From the NCBI GenBank assembly GCA_003586115.2, contig QVOM02000042.1:74977838-75041837 (forward strand): a stretch of DNA of 64,000 nucleotides, read 5' to 3'. The DNA comes from Salvator merianae. Its lineage: Eukaryota > Chordata > Lepidosauria > Squamata > Teiidae. The translations under genes and the position numbers were made by a program. The notes beneath the pieces are model-generated. The model did not search any database. It had not been told where the DNA came from and worked only from the letters and a program-made list of their open reading frames with translations. Of this stretch, positions 1-12,048 are shown in pieces. How positions within the stretch are numbered: the stretch's first letter is position 1; each line of letters begins with the position of its first letter.

Positions 1-174
1 GCATACGGGGAGGAGTGCAGCTGCTTCCGGTACAGCTGTGGACCACAGTTTTGTGCTCCACAGCTAGTAATGGATGGGGAGTGGCTCTCCAGATTGCTAG
101 GATGTCTGCAAAATGCAGAAACTCTTTAGTACTGAGCATGCAAACACCCACCAGCATGTAAGTGCAAAAAGGCC
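1..174. mobile_element. Right half of a MITE-like insertion with central hairpin
   Basis: This matches the right part of the insertion at 24198-24475, where the full extent can be judged against units lacking it. It contains an inverted repeat at 34-65: AGCTGTGGACCACA, loop GTTT, then TGTGCTCCACAGCT. One stem mismatch sets it apart from the perfect copy at 24334-24365. The left half lies outside the window. Confidence 0.45.
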
Positions 175-1273
175 CTGGATTCGGACCACATGATGTGAAA
201 CCAGGCTGAATCAAGGCTGGCCCCAAGGACGGAGAGAAGGAGCTACCTTGCTCAAGGTTGCCACCAGGCTGCCACCAGTCTGGCCTCAATAGAAAATTTC
301 GCACTGCCGAGCTTTTTGTGGATTAACAACAGGAAGAATTACCCAGTGGAATAATCAGAATCAGGAGCTGAGGCAGCAGCTTGGAGTTCAATTCTCTTTG
401 ATATTTTGACCAGGGAACCAACTGCAGCTGCAACCTCTGGGATCCACAGATAAGTTAGCTGATTTCCCCCTGTGTCTCCTAGATAGTAGTCTTGTGTCAG
501 CAAATAGCCTGCTTTGATCCAGAACTCAGCCAACTCCTGATAGTGTCATGAACATTTAAAAAGGAATTACTTTCATAGCAGAGTGGCCAATGTGTGTGGC
601 TACAGCCTGAAGTACCCTGAAATCAGTGCAAACATTTCCTTGAAAAAAGTTTCCTGGACTTGCTTCCATTGGATGGTTGAATTATTCAGGCTCATCAGTG
701 CAGATTTCTTCAATGCCAAAACATTTAGTTGGTCATCTAAGTGCTTTAATCGAAGCTTATAAGGAGTTCTCCTATGTTAAAGATCGGTACTCATAATGTC
801 ATTATTTCCAATAAGATGTAGTTATAATTGCAATTAAAATAGGATGTAATTTTTGAAACTAAAACGTTCAGCTTGGCGAAGGGAGGAAGAAGAATGGTAA
901 AATTACACTGATGGAACATTGCAAACATACATGTATGACTTCAGAAAGTATACCTGGTGGGAAAAAAATAAGTCTTAATCACTATTCCCATTTCAGGCTC
1001 TAGTTGAAAATTTCAGGCAACTAATCATTTCTTTGAGCACTTCCAGGCTGAAAAAGAATTTTCTAATTTACAGTAAGGCCGTGGTCGGACATCGTCAATG
1101 TAATCCGTATAGAAGAGTACACGCAGTGAATTCGTCTTCTGGTCATTCCCACAGTTACAATTTAACACGGAGTCAATTCGTACTTGCTCATTCCCACACT
1201 GATATTTCCCGTGCTTGGCAGTACCCTTTCTGCCTCCACCCCTCATCAAATTCTCCTCCCTATGCAGTCAGCG

Positions 1274-1319
1274 ATTGGCTGCAGTCCCAACATTCAAACC
1301 TTGACGTCACAGGGGCGGG
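1274..1319. promoter_or_regulatory. Promoter-like motif cluster: CCAAT box, CRE, GC box
   Basis: Within 46 bp there is an inverted CCAAT box (ATTGG, 1274-1278), a perfect palindromic cAMP response element (TGACGTCA, 1302-1309) and a GC box (GGGGCGGG, 1312-1319). These are textbook vertebrate promoter elements (NF-Y, CREB/ATF and Sp1 sites). They lie inside the transposon at 1077-2149, in its CpG-containing part. The cluster could be the promoter of an ancestral element or chance. No TATA box or start site is evident. Confidence 0.35.
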
Positions 1320-1480
1320 AAAGTCAAGCTCCGCTCTCTGCATGTCCCCACTGCTGCCTCAGAACATGGATTAACTTGGCAGCATTACTAGTCATTCGCC
1401 ATTTGCTCCTCCCTGCAGCCTCTGTCTACCGAAGCAGAACTTAAAAACTACGTTCACTTTAAAACTATGAACTTTAAAAA

Positions 1481-1576
1481 ACTAAGCTTTTGAAATGCGC
1501 AGTTCTGCTATCCTGCTGTTTCACTTTAACTAAGCTTTTGAAATGCGGAGTTCTGCTATCCTGCTGATTCACTTTA
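1481..1576. repeat. 48-bp direct tandem duplication
   Basis: ACTAAGCTTTTGAAATGC begins at 1481 and again at 1529. The two 48-bp copies differ at only a few bases. The duplication lies wholly inside the Harbinger-like insertion. Confidence 0.8.
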
Positions 1577-2680
1577 GCACAACTGCGCAATTTAAAAGTA
1601 GCGGGAGAGGTGCATAACAAAGGGAAAAAGTGGGGAGGGAACGTGGGGGGGGCTCTACTATTTTTAACTGTGTGCTGACCAGGCAAAACTCCAAACAGGC
1701 GCAGTTTATTTTTTCCTTTAAAGAGCAGACGGAAGTGGAGAAAGCCTTTAATTTCTTCCTGGCAGGACCGCAGCTTAGCGAAGAAGGAGGACAATTTCTT
1801 TTCCCCTGGCAGCGAGGGAAGGGGGGATAATGGAGGCAGAGGAAACTAATGTGCTTCCTGCCTATCCACAAAGTCTGTCATTGGACGGCACAAAATGGGG
1901 ATCCCTCCCTCTGCACGCCCCCCCAAACAGTATAGTCCCTCTCAAATAATCGCTTTCCCTGTGCCCACAGCACAAAGTAAAGCGCGCTAGCGATCTGGAA
2001 CGGCTTGAGAGTTCATTAAATCCGAAGACAAAGTAATCCGCATTTAGCCATTTTAATCCATAAAAATTACGGAACGGCAAGATCATGTCGGGACAGCGGG
2101 AACTGAAGACGGCCTGTAAATTGATTAAATGCCGTGTCGGAACGCAGCCTTAGTGAACAATCCTTCCTATCAATAGAACAAATGCTGGAAAGCCAGGGTA
2201 GGTGATGGTTTTCTAAAGGATTAAAGAAAACTTGAGAAAAACAACAAAAAGGTGAGAAAGGTGGTAAGAAGCCATGTTATTGCACAATTTCAAAAAAAAG
2301 AAAAAGAAATCCAAGGGAGGTGGGGGAATGTTTCAACCATCCACTGGCTCATTCTGGGGGCTTAAATATGCCTTTACTTCCCCCCAAAATTCAGGAGCAT
2401 TGCACATTTAAGAACTGATTTTTTCAGTGTCTAACCACTTTTTTGTGCCTGAGTTTCTCTGCAGATTCAAAAATGCAAAGTAAAAAAAAATCTGATGAAT
2501 TGTCTGGAGGCAATGCAACAAATTGGTCACATGATACCAAGAGAAGAATTTGGAGAAGGAATATCATTCCTGATGGAACGAAGAACATCAATTCAGCCTG
2601 AAGGGTTAATCTTGAAAAGCCAAAAAGATCTTGCAAGGAGGGGGGTTGGGGGAGAAGGAGCACTGGGCCTTTGCTTCCTC

Positions 2681-2821
2681 GTGGTCCTTTCTCAAATGCC
2701 CAGGCTAGTGCTGATCACCACTTTTGGGGTTGGGAAGGAATTTTCCTCCAGGACAGATTGGTCAGCAATCCTGGAGGTTTTTTGCTTTCCTCTGGGCATT
2801 CAGCATGGATCACTTTTTTGA
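2681..2821 (+). other. Conserved 46-codon block, unit 1 copy
   Basis: Copy 1 of the most strongly conserved block in the array. The frame is open like the other four copies, but the shared first ATG is GTG here; the next Met codon is at 2696. The peptide shares the cores FGVGKEFSSRTDW and ILEVF with the other copies. It may be conserved DNA rather than a protein. I have an unverified recollection of a similar motif being dispersed in other reptile genomes. Confidence 0.4.
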
Positions 2822-4193
2822 AAAATGTTATTTTAAAAGATTTTAAGACCATATTTTAGATCTGCATAGTAGTAAAAAAACATAATTTCCTTTCTTTTAT
2901 TTCTTTTGTTGATAAATGTGAACATTTAGTCTGCATCTCTCTGAATTGTGTCTCAAAACGAAATACAACTTTTCCAATGTATCTGAAACTTCATTAAATG
3001 TCATGAGTCGATATGAATCAGAGGTTAGGGTCTTTAGGATTTTGATTAGGGACCCAGCTGCAGTTGCAACCTCTAGGATGAACAGATTAGTTAGCTGATT
3101 TCACCCTAAGTCCCCTATGATGGTCGTCTAACCTCAGTAAATAGCCCACTTCGATCACGAATCAGCCAACTCCTGTTAGTGGCATGAACATTTAAAAAGG
3201 AATTACTTTAATAGCAGAGTTTCTGATGTGTCTGATTACAGCCTAAAGTAGTTGAAACCAGTGGAAGCTTTTCCTTGAAAGAAAGCAGTTTCCTGGACTT
3301 GCCTCCTGTGGACGGCTGAATTTTCAGTCTGATCAGTGGAGATTTCTTTAGTGCTAAAACATTTACCTGATCATCTAATTGCTTTTACACAGGTGTATAA
3401 GGAATTTTCCAGTTTTAAAAGTCAGCATTCATAATGAGATAATTTGCAATAAGATGTAGATATTCTTGAATTAAAAATGGATGTAATTTTTGAAACAAAA
3501 ATTTTCTTCAGCTTCCAGAAGGGAGGAAGAAGAATTGTAAAGTTACACAGATGGAGCATTGCCAACATATATGTAATTTTTCAGGACATATCCTAGGTGT
3601 GAAGAAAGAATGTGTTAATCACTTTTCTCATTTTAGCCAACATCTGTAAAGTTCTGGCCACTAATCATTTCTTTGACTGCTTCCCGGTGCAATTACTGGT
3701 TGAAAAATGAATTTCAAAATTGCAGTATGTGAACAATCCATCCTATCAACAGGAAAAAAGTTGGAGAGTTTAGGGAAGTAATATTTTTCAACAGCATGAA
3801 GGAAAAATTGAAGAAAAAACAACAAAAAGGTAAGTGAAGTGGTAGAAAACCATTTTATTGTGCAGTTTCAAAAACAAAACCAATTTGGGGGGGGGACACC
3901 CTTAAACCATCACCTGTCTTGGTCCAGGGTCTTAAATATGCCTTCAGTCTCAAAAGAATTCTGGAACATTGCACATTTAAGAACTGAATTTTCCAGTGTC
4001 AAACCACTTCCTTGTGCCTGAGTTTCTCTGCAGATTCAAAAAAAGCAAAGGAAAAAAAAAATTCTGATGAGGTTTCCAAAATGTTGTTCAGCAACATCTG
4101 AATGACCATGATTTGTCCAGCTCTATAATATGCAACCATGACAGCAAAATGCCATTGATAGCCTGGTCCTCCATGATTTCTGCTTTTCTGATT

Positions 4194-5835
4194 CTTTTTA
4201 ATTATTATTATTAAATTTTATTTTTTAAGGATATATAAAATTACACTAAGCAATTCATGATTTATCAACTAAAATGTTTAACTACGGACTTCCTACTTCC
4301 CAAATTTCTTCTATATTTCATACCCCCCCAACCACCCAGTTCTTTTCTTCTACCAATAGTCTTCTTTTCTCATCATTCTTTCCCTCCAGCAAACACCAAT
4401 CCATTTTCCAGGTCCTCTTTCCAGATCTTGCAAAAGTTCAATAGAGGGTTTCCAGTTTTCACAAAAATCTATCCACTGCCTTATTTTTATGTAAATTATT
4501 ATATTTATCCGATCTCCGCAAGCTCTCAGAATCTTCTTTTCATATCAGTCTTTCAATAATTTGGTTTCTGCCCATAATTCTATTAAGCCATTTCTTAAGT
4601 TCCCCTTTCTGACTCCTTCGGGTTTTTTTTTTTGTTTTGTCCTCCAGTCCTTTCCATGTTTAAACCAAAAATTTTGCATCTTATTCACAGATTTCTGAGT
4701 CTTTGTTGATTCCAAATAAGGATTACTTCCTTTACTGTTCGCCTCATATGTTCCTTCCTCCCTTGAAAGGTTTTTTCCAAGGCTTCCTTCAGTAAAAAAA
4801 AAACAGAACCTTGAACTGTTGCCAGTAGTGGAGACTCAGTCTATCTTACATCCCTTGTAATCTGTATTTCTTGAGCCGTAAACTTTGTCTGAGGAATTTC
4901 TGCCTTAAGATCATTCAGTTTCAAAGCCTTATCCTTTGTTTCATGAAGTTCAGTGCGTACAGCACCTATTTCATTTTTAAGGTCTTGTCTTACTCTCTCA
5001 AAAGTCAGCCCCTGAATCTCAAACGAACTCCGCATTTCTTGAAAGATAAAGTCCATTTTTTAAAAGAAGCAATGCACTCTTCTGTTCTTTTGACTGTTCA
5101 TCTTTTTCTAATTTCAAGTTTTTCCTTGCCATATTTGAATCTTCCCATATAAGTTTCACAGTACTTGTACTTAGTAACTTAGTTTTCTGAGGAAGCCCTC
5201 TAATGGTCATTCACTGTTAAAGGCACTCCCCCCCCCTTAATTAAAATAGAACTTCCATTTTGTCTCCGCTGCTTATCTTAGCTGATAAGGACAGTTCAAA
5301 TGTATTTTAACGAGACACTGAAAACCCCAGTGTGTCCGAAAAAAGAACTTTGAAAGATTTATCTAAAGATTCACAGCCTTTGCAAATAGTTTAGCATCTT
5401 GCTGAATTATGATGTTTGAACTTTTGGCATACATTATCCAAGCTGTAATTGTAGAGGAGTCCCCCCCCCCCTTCTTAATGTTTATCTTAGTTTTAGTATC
5501 TTCATAAATTCAAAGAGGATCGACTGAACTTACTGTCTTGAAAGACGACGCACAACATGACATGGGAATGTTGACAAATTTCCCCCAGGTCCTTCGTCTC
5601 CTCCGTACGCAGGCTGCTGCTAATCTCTTGCTGTCTCCGCTGGGGGGAGACTTGTTTGGAGCTGTAATGAGGAATCCCTCCGCCTCCCTGTCACTCAGGG
5701 AGATGAAATCTTCTGACAGAGGGGGTTTGAACTCCCCCCTCTGTCTCCTCATGTTGCGGTTTGTTCAGAGGAAAAATTCCTCTCAGCAACTACATTCGGC
5801 CATCTTCGGAAGTCTCATCTTCCGGAAGTCCCCGA
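4194..5835 (-). mobile_element. Internally deleted L1 retrotransposon, antisense
   Basis: Unit 5 reads straight through the site (CCTCCATGCATTTGTGTTTTTCTGATTTGAAGAG near 34980). Here the site is interrupted and flanked by an imperfect 18-bp target duplication: ATTTCTGCTTTTCTGATT (4176-4193) and AATTCTGTTTTTCTGATT (5836-5853). Read on the minus strand, the element begins with a GC-richer 5' UTR containing a YY1-type AAGATGG motif (5800-5806), then a partial ORF1, then an AT-rich 3' part ending in an A/T-rich tail. Both ends are present but the length is about 1.6 kb, against 6-7 kb for a full vertebrate L1. ORF2 is absent, so it cannot move by itself. Confidence 0.72.
4841..5210 (-). pseudogene. 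L1 ORF1 N-terminal fragment, frameshifted
   Basis: Two overlapping minus-strand frames (5019-5210 and 4841-5056) together give a lysine- and glutamate-rich peptide. One piece contains MARKNLKLEKDEQSKEQKSA, the other MDFIFQEMRSSFEIQG and an amphipathic stretch of coiled-coil type. This resembles the N-terminal and coiled-coil part of L1 ORF1p, the RNA-binding chaperone of L1 particles. A frameshift near 5040 separates the pieces. The RRM and C-terminal domain are missing, as is ORF2. The family call comes from composition and position behind a YY1-bearing 5' UTR, not from a search. Confidence 0.5.
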
Positions 5836-7287
5836 ATTCTGTTTTTCTGATTTGAAGAGATACAGACTGCTAGCCATCCGTACATATTGTGGTAATGAAA
5901 GCTATGTCGCGAGAAATGAAATGCTTCCTTTTCTTATTTCTCTTTTCCAAAGTACTATGTATTCACAATACGTTAGGGAATTCTCCTCCCTAGGATGGCT
6001 CTGCTGTCAATAGCAACAATAATCACTTCCCCCCCAGTTCTGCAAGACTTAACAGCCGCTTCTTTATTATTCCTGTCCTTCTCAAGCAGGATGCATTTGC
6101 TGCAGAGAAAATCGTGTACTTTCAGTGGAAAATGTATCATTTCAGTCAATATGTTATGCCGGCATATCCTCAAGTGGAACTTCTGGCATTTTTCTTGGTA
6201 TTTTAAAGGCAAAAGAATCCTTTTCATCTACCCATTTATTCCGAAATTTAATTAGCCTCCATGATGTGTATGAGCAAAAACACCATCAAACGCTGGAGCA
6301 TTCTTGTCTTACAATGATCCAACCATCAGCTAAATAAAAGAGAATACAAGGTGGCCAGCCTATAACTTCTTTTCTTTCCCCATTTAGACATAAGATTACT
6401 TTTATGATCTTATAAAATATTAGTTGCCTTTATATTTCCTATTTCCCCGAGATTACTTTTCAACCTCCCCCTGAAGCCCTGCTAGTGTGGGCTTGCTCAT
6501 TGAGGATGCTTTCCAAAGGAACACTTAGAGGAAAAAATCATGAACATCAAGTCGTTGCTGCTAAAGCCCTGAGTAGAAAAGTGCATTCAACAGATTCTAG
6601 TTTGCCAGGCAAAGCTCTTGTTCATTTAGATTTTGGGTATAAATGACATTTTCAAAAAATCATGGTTGAATGCCTGCTAGAGGAGGGCCCCAAACCAATA
6701 TATTTTGCCCTTTAAAGCCCCAGGAATTGTAGTTTCTATGTAAGTGAGCTAGCAATCAGACAAACAAATCCCATCATATTTGGAAACTACAGTTCTCTGG
6801 GCTGAATGGGCAGATTAAACGAGTAGGTCCTTATAGTAATAAAGAATTCCTATTTGAGAATAAAGTACTCCCAGGAATGCTTTATTCTGGAATATCCAAA
6901 TGTAGTAGAATAAGTGATGTCTCAGTGCAACAAGTTTAGTGTTCTTGCTTATGTCCTCATCTACATAAGCATGGAGGCTGATTAATTCCATGCAGGCATG
7001 AGTCAAATCAAACTGTTGTTTTCTCTTTAACAATGTTAGGCTCTGAACAATGGAAAAAGTTTCCATAGTAATATCAGAATTTGCTTAGTTCTAGAACACA
7101 GTGCAATGTTCTGAGGGTTGGCCTCATGCAACAGGTGAGGCCAACAGATGAGGAGGTCCCGAAGCCTGATCACTCTATCTAGCTCTCTATTTTAGTTTAA
7201 ACATCAAACCTTGATTCTAGGGAAAGAGGATTACTGTTCTCATTAAGATAATATCTGCGTCTTCCAAAAGTCATTATACTAACAGGC

Positions 7288-9665
7288 ACCAGAAGTGGGA
7301 ACTGACAAAGCATAGGAGATGAGGAACAAGAACTATAGGGACCTGCAATCTTTCACAAAACTTTGAAAGTGAAACAAACGGGAAGCTCTTCCACATTTAT
7401 TTCAAGAGAGCTCCTTGATTAGAAAGCTGTTTCCTCTGTCAACTGTGCCCACGAGAATGGCTACTGGACCACAATCTAAACCCACTGGGAGGTTTTAGAC
7501 AAACAATGGATCTAGCATGGCTAGCTGAGGTGGAAGCTGACAGCTGGAAGCTGGAGCATGGATGAAGCTGGAGGCAGAAGCAATGCTTTGTCTGAGACCA
7601 AGGCTGAAGACTGGATCATCACGGAACTGTAGGCCAGATGTAGGAGAATGGCTGAGATTGTGACTGACAGCAGGCACGGTAACACTGTGGGGTCTGCGTC
7701 TGTGTCTGTGTCTGAGGCTGAGGCTGAGGCTGAGACTGAGGCTGGAAGCTGAATGTTGAAGATGGCTGCTGCTCTTGCCAAAACTGGGGCCACACATGAA
7801 AGCATGGTTAGCACTTGGGGTAAAGAATGGAAATCCCCGAGGTTGTGTGTGATGTCAGAGCTCGTAAGGTGACTAGGGCCTGGACTGAGATTAATGCTCT
7901 AGGTTGGAGAACAACTATGACTGTGGTTTAGGACGACGCCAGTGGCTGGAGAGGACTAAAGCAGGACTGATGTTGAGTCTTAGGCTACACTGGAAGCTGA
8001 AAAACAACTAGGGCCAATGCTGAGGCCAAGACTGGAGAATGGAGTTGACTGACACAAGGGGCAAACCTGGAGCATGAATGCTGCTTGGGCTGGAGCTTCA
8101 AGCATGTGTGGGATGAGGACCAAGGCAAGACCAAGACCTGAGGCAAGAGTACAGTGGGATTCGGGGCCCGGAACATTCACAAAACCCGATTTCTCTGAGA
8201 ACCACCATAAAAACCTATTCCCCAAGAATAGCAGCGTGAAGAACAAAATACTTTCCAATGCTAGGAAATCTGATGTCAGCCATTCTAGGGCTGGGAAATT
8301 TAAACAGCAGGACTAGCAAGCTGGAAATAGGACGGATACTGTGCTGGAACATAAATGGTTTATGCTTTTGGCCTCAAGAATGAGAAACAATCTGAGAAGG
8401 TGGAAGGAAAAAGCAAGAATATGTGACATGAGCTTGGAAATATGACTGGAGTGGGAGAAGGACCAAACCTGAGAAGAGAACTGGAAACAGTGCTAGGAGA
8501 TCTGCCTAAGGAGCTTTTGCAGCCAGAGCATACAGCAGGTAGCTCTTGCAGGAGAGAAAAGCTGGCAGAGTGTCCAAAGTGCAGAACTGAATGGAGAGGC
8601 TTGAACTGGGAGTAGCAGCATCAGGTGCTGGAGTGTTAATCATGAAGAGAAGTTGTCTGGTGGCCATGAAGTCCATACATAAGCAGAGCTCACTATGAAA
8701 TAGATATTGTAGGAGCAAAAGTCAGCTATACATGGAGGAGAAACAGGATTCAGGAAGCAATCCATGGGTACAATCAGAAGAGGCTTTTTTGGTTGCCCCT
8801 TTAATAAAAAAACGTTCCTTTCATAGATGCACAAAAAGGCCTAACAAATAGTTGAATGACTAAGCCTTCCTCATTTTCACTCACTTCAGTGTTTTCTGCC
8901 TCCAGGTCTGCCAAGGTTTTCATTGACAAAGAGTGCTAACCACCCATTGGCAAGTATCCTTCCTAGCTTTCCATGGCCCTGTTTGGTCTCTCGTCCATCG
9001 GAGCCTTTTTCAAGTTATGATTAGCTACTTTACCCTCCTAAGTGCTTATGTAGAAGCAAGATACCGTTAAAGGATATGTGTTTGAAGAGCTGGACTCTTC
9101 CCTAACAAGGCAAGGAGTTCAAAAAGATCAAGGAATGTCCAGCCCAAGGCAAGATGGGAACAAAAGATTCAGGACCCAAGGGATCACTTTTTATCAAAGT
9201 TGTATTGATATAGATGAGGATCCTTCCTCACCAGGGACAACTCATTGCAGCTGTGAACTTGCTAGATAGAGATTGGCATCATTGGATGGACACGTAGACA
9301 GAGTTCTGAATATATAATTAACTCACAAATGTGGCAGCTCATCACACCTTGATGCCAAGGCAGTGGATGTGGAGTCAATAACTTTTAATACTTAAGCAGA
9401 CAACTAACTGCAGCTATGAGATCTATAATCGGCTTGATCTTGGCTGATGCAGAAGTACCCTTGACACAGAAAAGAGTCAGTTGCTGTTCCTGGAGTCAAA
9501 GGTCATTACAGGAGATAAGACTGGAGCAAGCTTGGCCCCAGAGATGGAGCATGTGAACAGTGTGGGAGTCAGGACTGCTCTAAGAATTTTATATAGCTAA
9601 GCTTCTCAAGCACCCTTACAGAATACCTCCCAATATTAGGAACTGAGGCAGCCGCTTGGAATTCA
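7288..9665 (+). repeat. 2.38-kb direct duplication, copy 1
   Basis: This segment is nearly identical to 9667-12048 (offset 2379 at the start, 2383 near the end). It covers the end of block K, the minisatellite and block M up to GGAATTCA. Differences are few: single substitutions and a changed number of GAGGCT/TGTGTC units near 7690-7740. Identity is far higher than between any two macrosatellite units. Confidence 0.9.
7511..8185 (-). repeat. 36-bp minisatellite block, unit 2 copy 1
   Basis: Degenerate repeats built on a GCTGGAGCATGGCTGAGG-like phrase, best seen as 36-bp periods in unit 3. The region includes short inner runs of TGTGTC and GAGGCT around 7690-7740. Minus-strand frames are only about 100 codons and rich in Ser, Leu and Pro, as expected from the repeat; no domain is seen. 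Confidence 0.7.
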
Positions 9666-9666
9666 N
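9666..9666. other. Single ambiguous base (N) at the duplication joint
   Basis: The only N I noticed in the window lies exactly between the end of copy 1 (GGAATTCA) and the start of copy 2 (ACCAGATGTGGG). A one-base ambiguity at the breakpoint suggests an assembly join or gap closure rather than biology. Confidence 0.9.
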
Positions 9667-12048
9667 ACCAGATGTGGGAACTGACAAAGCATAGGAGATG
9701 AGGAACAAGAACTATAGGGACCTGCAATCTTTCACAAAACTTTGAAAGTGAAACAAACGGGAAGCTCTTCCACATTTATTTCAAGAGAGCTCCTTGATTA
9801 GAAAGCTGTTTCCTCTGTCGACTGTGCACACGAGAATGGCTACTGGACCACAATCTAAACCCACTGGGAGGTTTTAGACAAACAATGGATCTAGCATGGC
9901 TAGCTGAGGTGGAAGCTGACATCTGGAAGCTGGAGCATGGATGAAGCTGGAGGCAGAAGCAATGCTTTGTCTGAGACCAAGGCTGAAGACTGGATCATCA
10001 CGGAACTGTAGGCCAGATGTAGGAGAATGGCTGAGATTGTGACTGACAGCAGGCACGGTAACACTGTGGGGTCTGTGTCTGTGTCTGTGTCTGAGGCTGA
10101 GGCTGAGGCTGAGGCTGAGACTGAGGCTGGAAGCTGAATGTTGAAGATGGCTGCTGCTCTGGCCAAAACTGGGGCCACACATGAAAGCATGGTTAGCACT
10201 TGGGGTAAAGAATGGAAATCCCCGAGGTTGTGTGTGATGTCAGAGCTCGTAAAGTGACTAGGGCCTGGACTGAGATTAATGCTCTAGGTTGGAGAACAAC
10301 TATGACTGTGGTTTAGGATGATGCCAGTGGCTGGAGAGGACTAAAGCAGGACTGATGTTGAGTCTTAGGCTACACTGGAAGCTGAAGCACAACTAGGGCC
10401 AATGCTGAGGCCAAGACTGGAGAATGGAGTTGACTGACACAAGGGGCAAACCTGGAGCATGAATGCTGCTTGGGCTGGAGCTTCAACCATGTGTGGGATG
10501 AGGGTCAAGGCAAGACCAAGACCTGAGGCAAGAGCACAGTGGGATTCAGGGCCCGGAACATTCACAAAACCCTATTTCTCTGAGAACCACCATAAAAACC
10601 TCTTCCCCAGAATAGCAGCATGAAGAACAAAATACTTTCCAATGCTAGGAAATCTCATGTCAGCCATTCTAGGGCTGGGAAATTTAAACAGCAGGACTAG
10701 CAAGCTGGAAATAGGACGGATACTGTGCTGGAACATAAATGGTTTATGCTTTTGGCCTCAAGAATGAGAAACAATCTGAGAAGGTGGAAAGAAAAAGCAA
10801 GAATATGTGACATGAGCTTGGAAATATGACTGGAGTGGGAGAAGGAGCAAACCTGAGAAGAGAACTGGAAACAGTGCTAGGAGATCTGCCTAAGGAGCTT
10901 TTGCAGCCAGAGCATACAGCAGGTAGCTCTTGCAGGACAGAAAAGCTGGCAGAGTGTCCAAAGTGCAGAACTGAATGGAGAGGCTTGAACTGGGAGTAGC
11001 AGCATCAGGTGCTGGAGTGTTAATCATGAAGAGAAGTTGTCTGGTGGCCATGAAGTCCATACATAAGCAGAGCTCACTATGAAATAGATATTGTAGGAGC
11101 AAAAGTCAGCTATACATGGAGGAGAAACAGGATTCAGGAAGCAATCCATGGGTACAATCAGAAGAGGCTTTTTTGGTTGCCCTTTTAAGAAAAAACGTTC
11201 CTTTCATAGATGCACAAAAAGGCCTAACAAATAGTTGAATGACTAAGCCTTCCTCATTTTCACTCACTTCAGTGTTTTCTGCCTCCAGGTCTGCCAAGGT
11301 TTTCATTGACAAAGAGTGCTAACCACCCATTGGCAAGTATCCTTCCTAGCTTTCCATGGCCCTGTTTGGTCTCTCGTCCATCGGAGCCTTTTTCAAGTTA
11401 TGATTAGCTACTTTACCCTCCTAAGTGCTTATGTAGAAGCAAGATACCGTTAAAGGATATGTGTTTGAAGAGCTGGACTCTTCCCTAACAAGGCAAGGAG
11501 TTCAAAAAGATCAAGGAATGTCCAGCCCAAGGCAAGATGGGAACAAAAGATTCAGGACCCAAGGGATCACTTTTTATCAAAGTTGTATTGATATAGAAGA
11601 GGATCCTTCCTCACCAGGGACAACTCATTGCAGCTGTGAAGTTGCTAGATAGAGATTGGCATCATTGGATGGACACGTAGACAGAGTTCTGAATATATAA
11701 TTAACTCACAAATGTGGCAGCTCATCACACCTTGATGCCAAGGCAGTGGATGTGGAGTCAATAACTTTTAATACTTAAGCAGACAACTAACTGCAGCTAT
11801 GAGATCTATAATCAGCTTGATCTTGGCTGATGCAGAAGTACCCTTGACACAGAAAAGAGTCAGTTGCTGTTCCTGGCGTCAAAGGTCATTACAGGAGATA
11901 AGACTGGAGCAAGCTTGGCCCCAGAGATGGAGCATGTGAACAGTGTGGGAGTCAGGACTGCTCTAAGAATTTTATATAGCTAAGCTTCTCAAGCACCCTT
12001 ACAGAATACCTCCCAATATTAGGAACTGAGGCAGCCGCTTGGAATTCA
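9667..12048 (+). repeat. 2.38-kb direct duplication, copy 2
   Basis: The second copy of 7288-9665. Beyond it, the sequence continues from GGAATTCA into the next unit leader (GTGCTCTTTAATAG), the junction expected for a normal unit. Copy 2 therefore has the native right flank and copy 1 the native left flank. Confidence 0.9.
9893..10565 (-). repeat. 36-bp minisatellite block, unit 2 copy 2
   Basis: Near-identical to the block at 7511-8185, with extra TGTGTC and GAGGCT units near 10077-10125. It belongs to duplication copy 2. No coding potential beyond about 100 codons of low complexity. Confidence 0.7.

Larger units (their letters stand above)
1077..2149. mobile_element. PIF/Harbinger-like non-autonomous DNA transposon (about 1.07 kb)
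   Basis: Other units read continuously through TTTACAGTAAGTGAACAATCC at this place; here the sequence is split after TTTACAGTAA and resumes at TTAGTGAACAATCC. The inserted DNA starts GGCCGTGGTCGGACATC and its other end, reverse complemented, starts GGCTGCGTTCCGACACG: imperfect terminal inverted repeats beginning GGC. The flanking 3-mers are TAA (1074-1076) and TTA (2150-2152), which fits the TWA target duplication known for PIF/Harbinger, with one later substitution. The insert is richer in CpG than the AT-rich array around it. No transposase frame is visible, so it would be non-autonomous. Family assignment is inference. Confidence 0.65.
1..3030 (+). repeat. Macrosatellite unit 1, partial
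   Basis: The window opens inside the tail block of a unit. Bases 1-400 closely match 24301-24700 with a few scattered differences. The leader block follows from 393, then the 26-nt exon-like block (interrupted at 1076 by a DNA transposon), the second acceptor-like site at about 2465 and the conserved 46-codon block. The unit breaks off near 3030 and jumps straight to the next leader, so the SINE, H-K, minisatellite and M blocks are missing. No gene is supported. Confidence 0.75.

Noticed and set aside
6715..6800. Separate foldback transposon around AATTGTAGTTTCT and AGAAACTACAGTTC in block J
   Set aside because: The inverted pair is present in all J copies (also 20095, 28430, 35930, 52375), so it is part of the ancestral unit; no empty site is available to prove an insertion.
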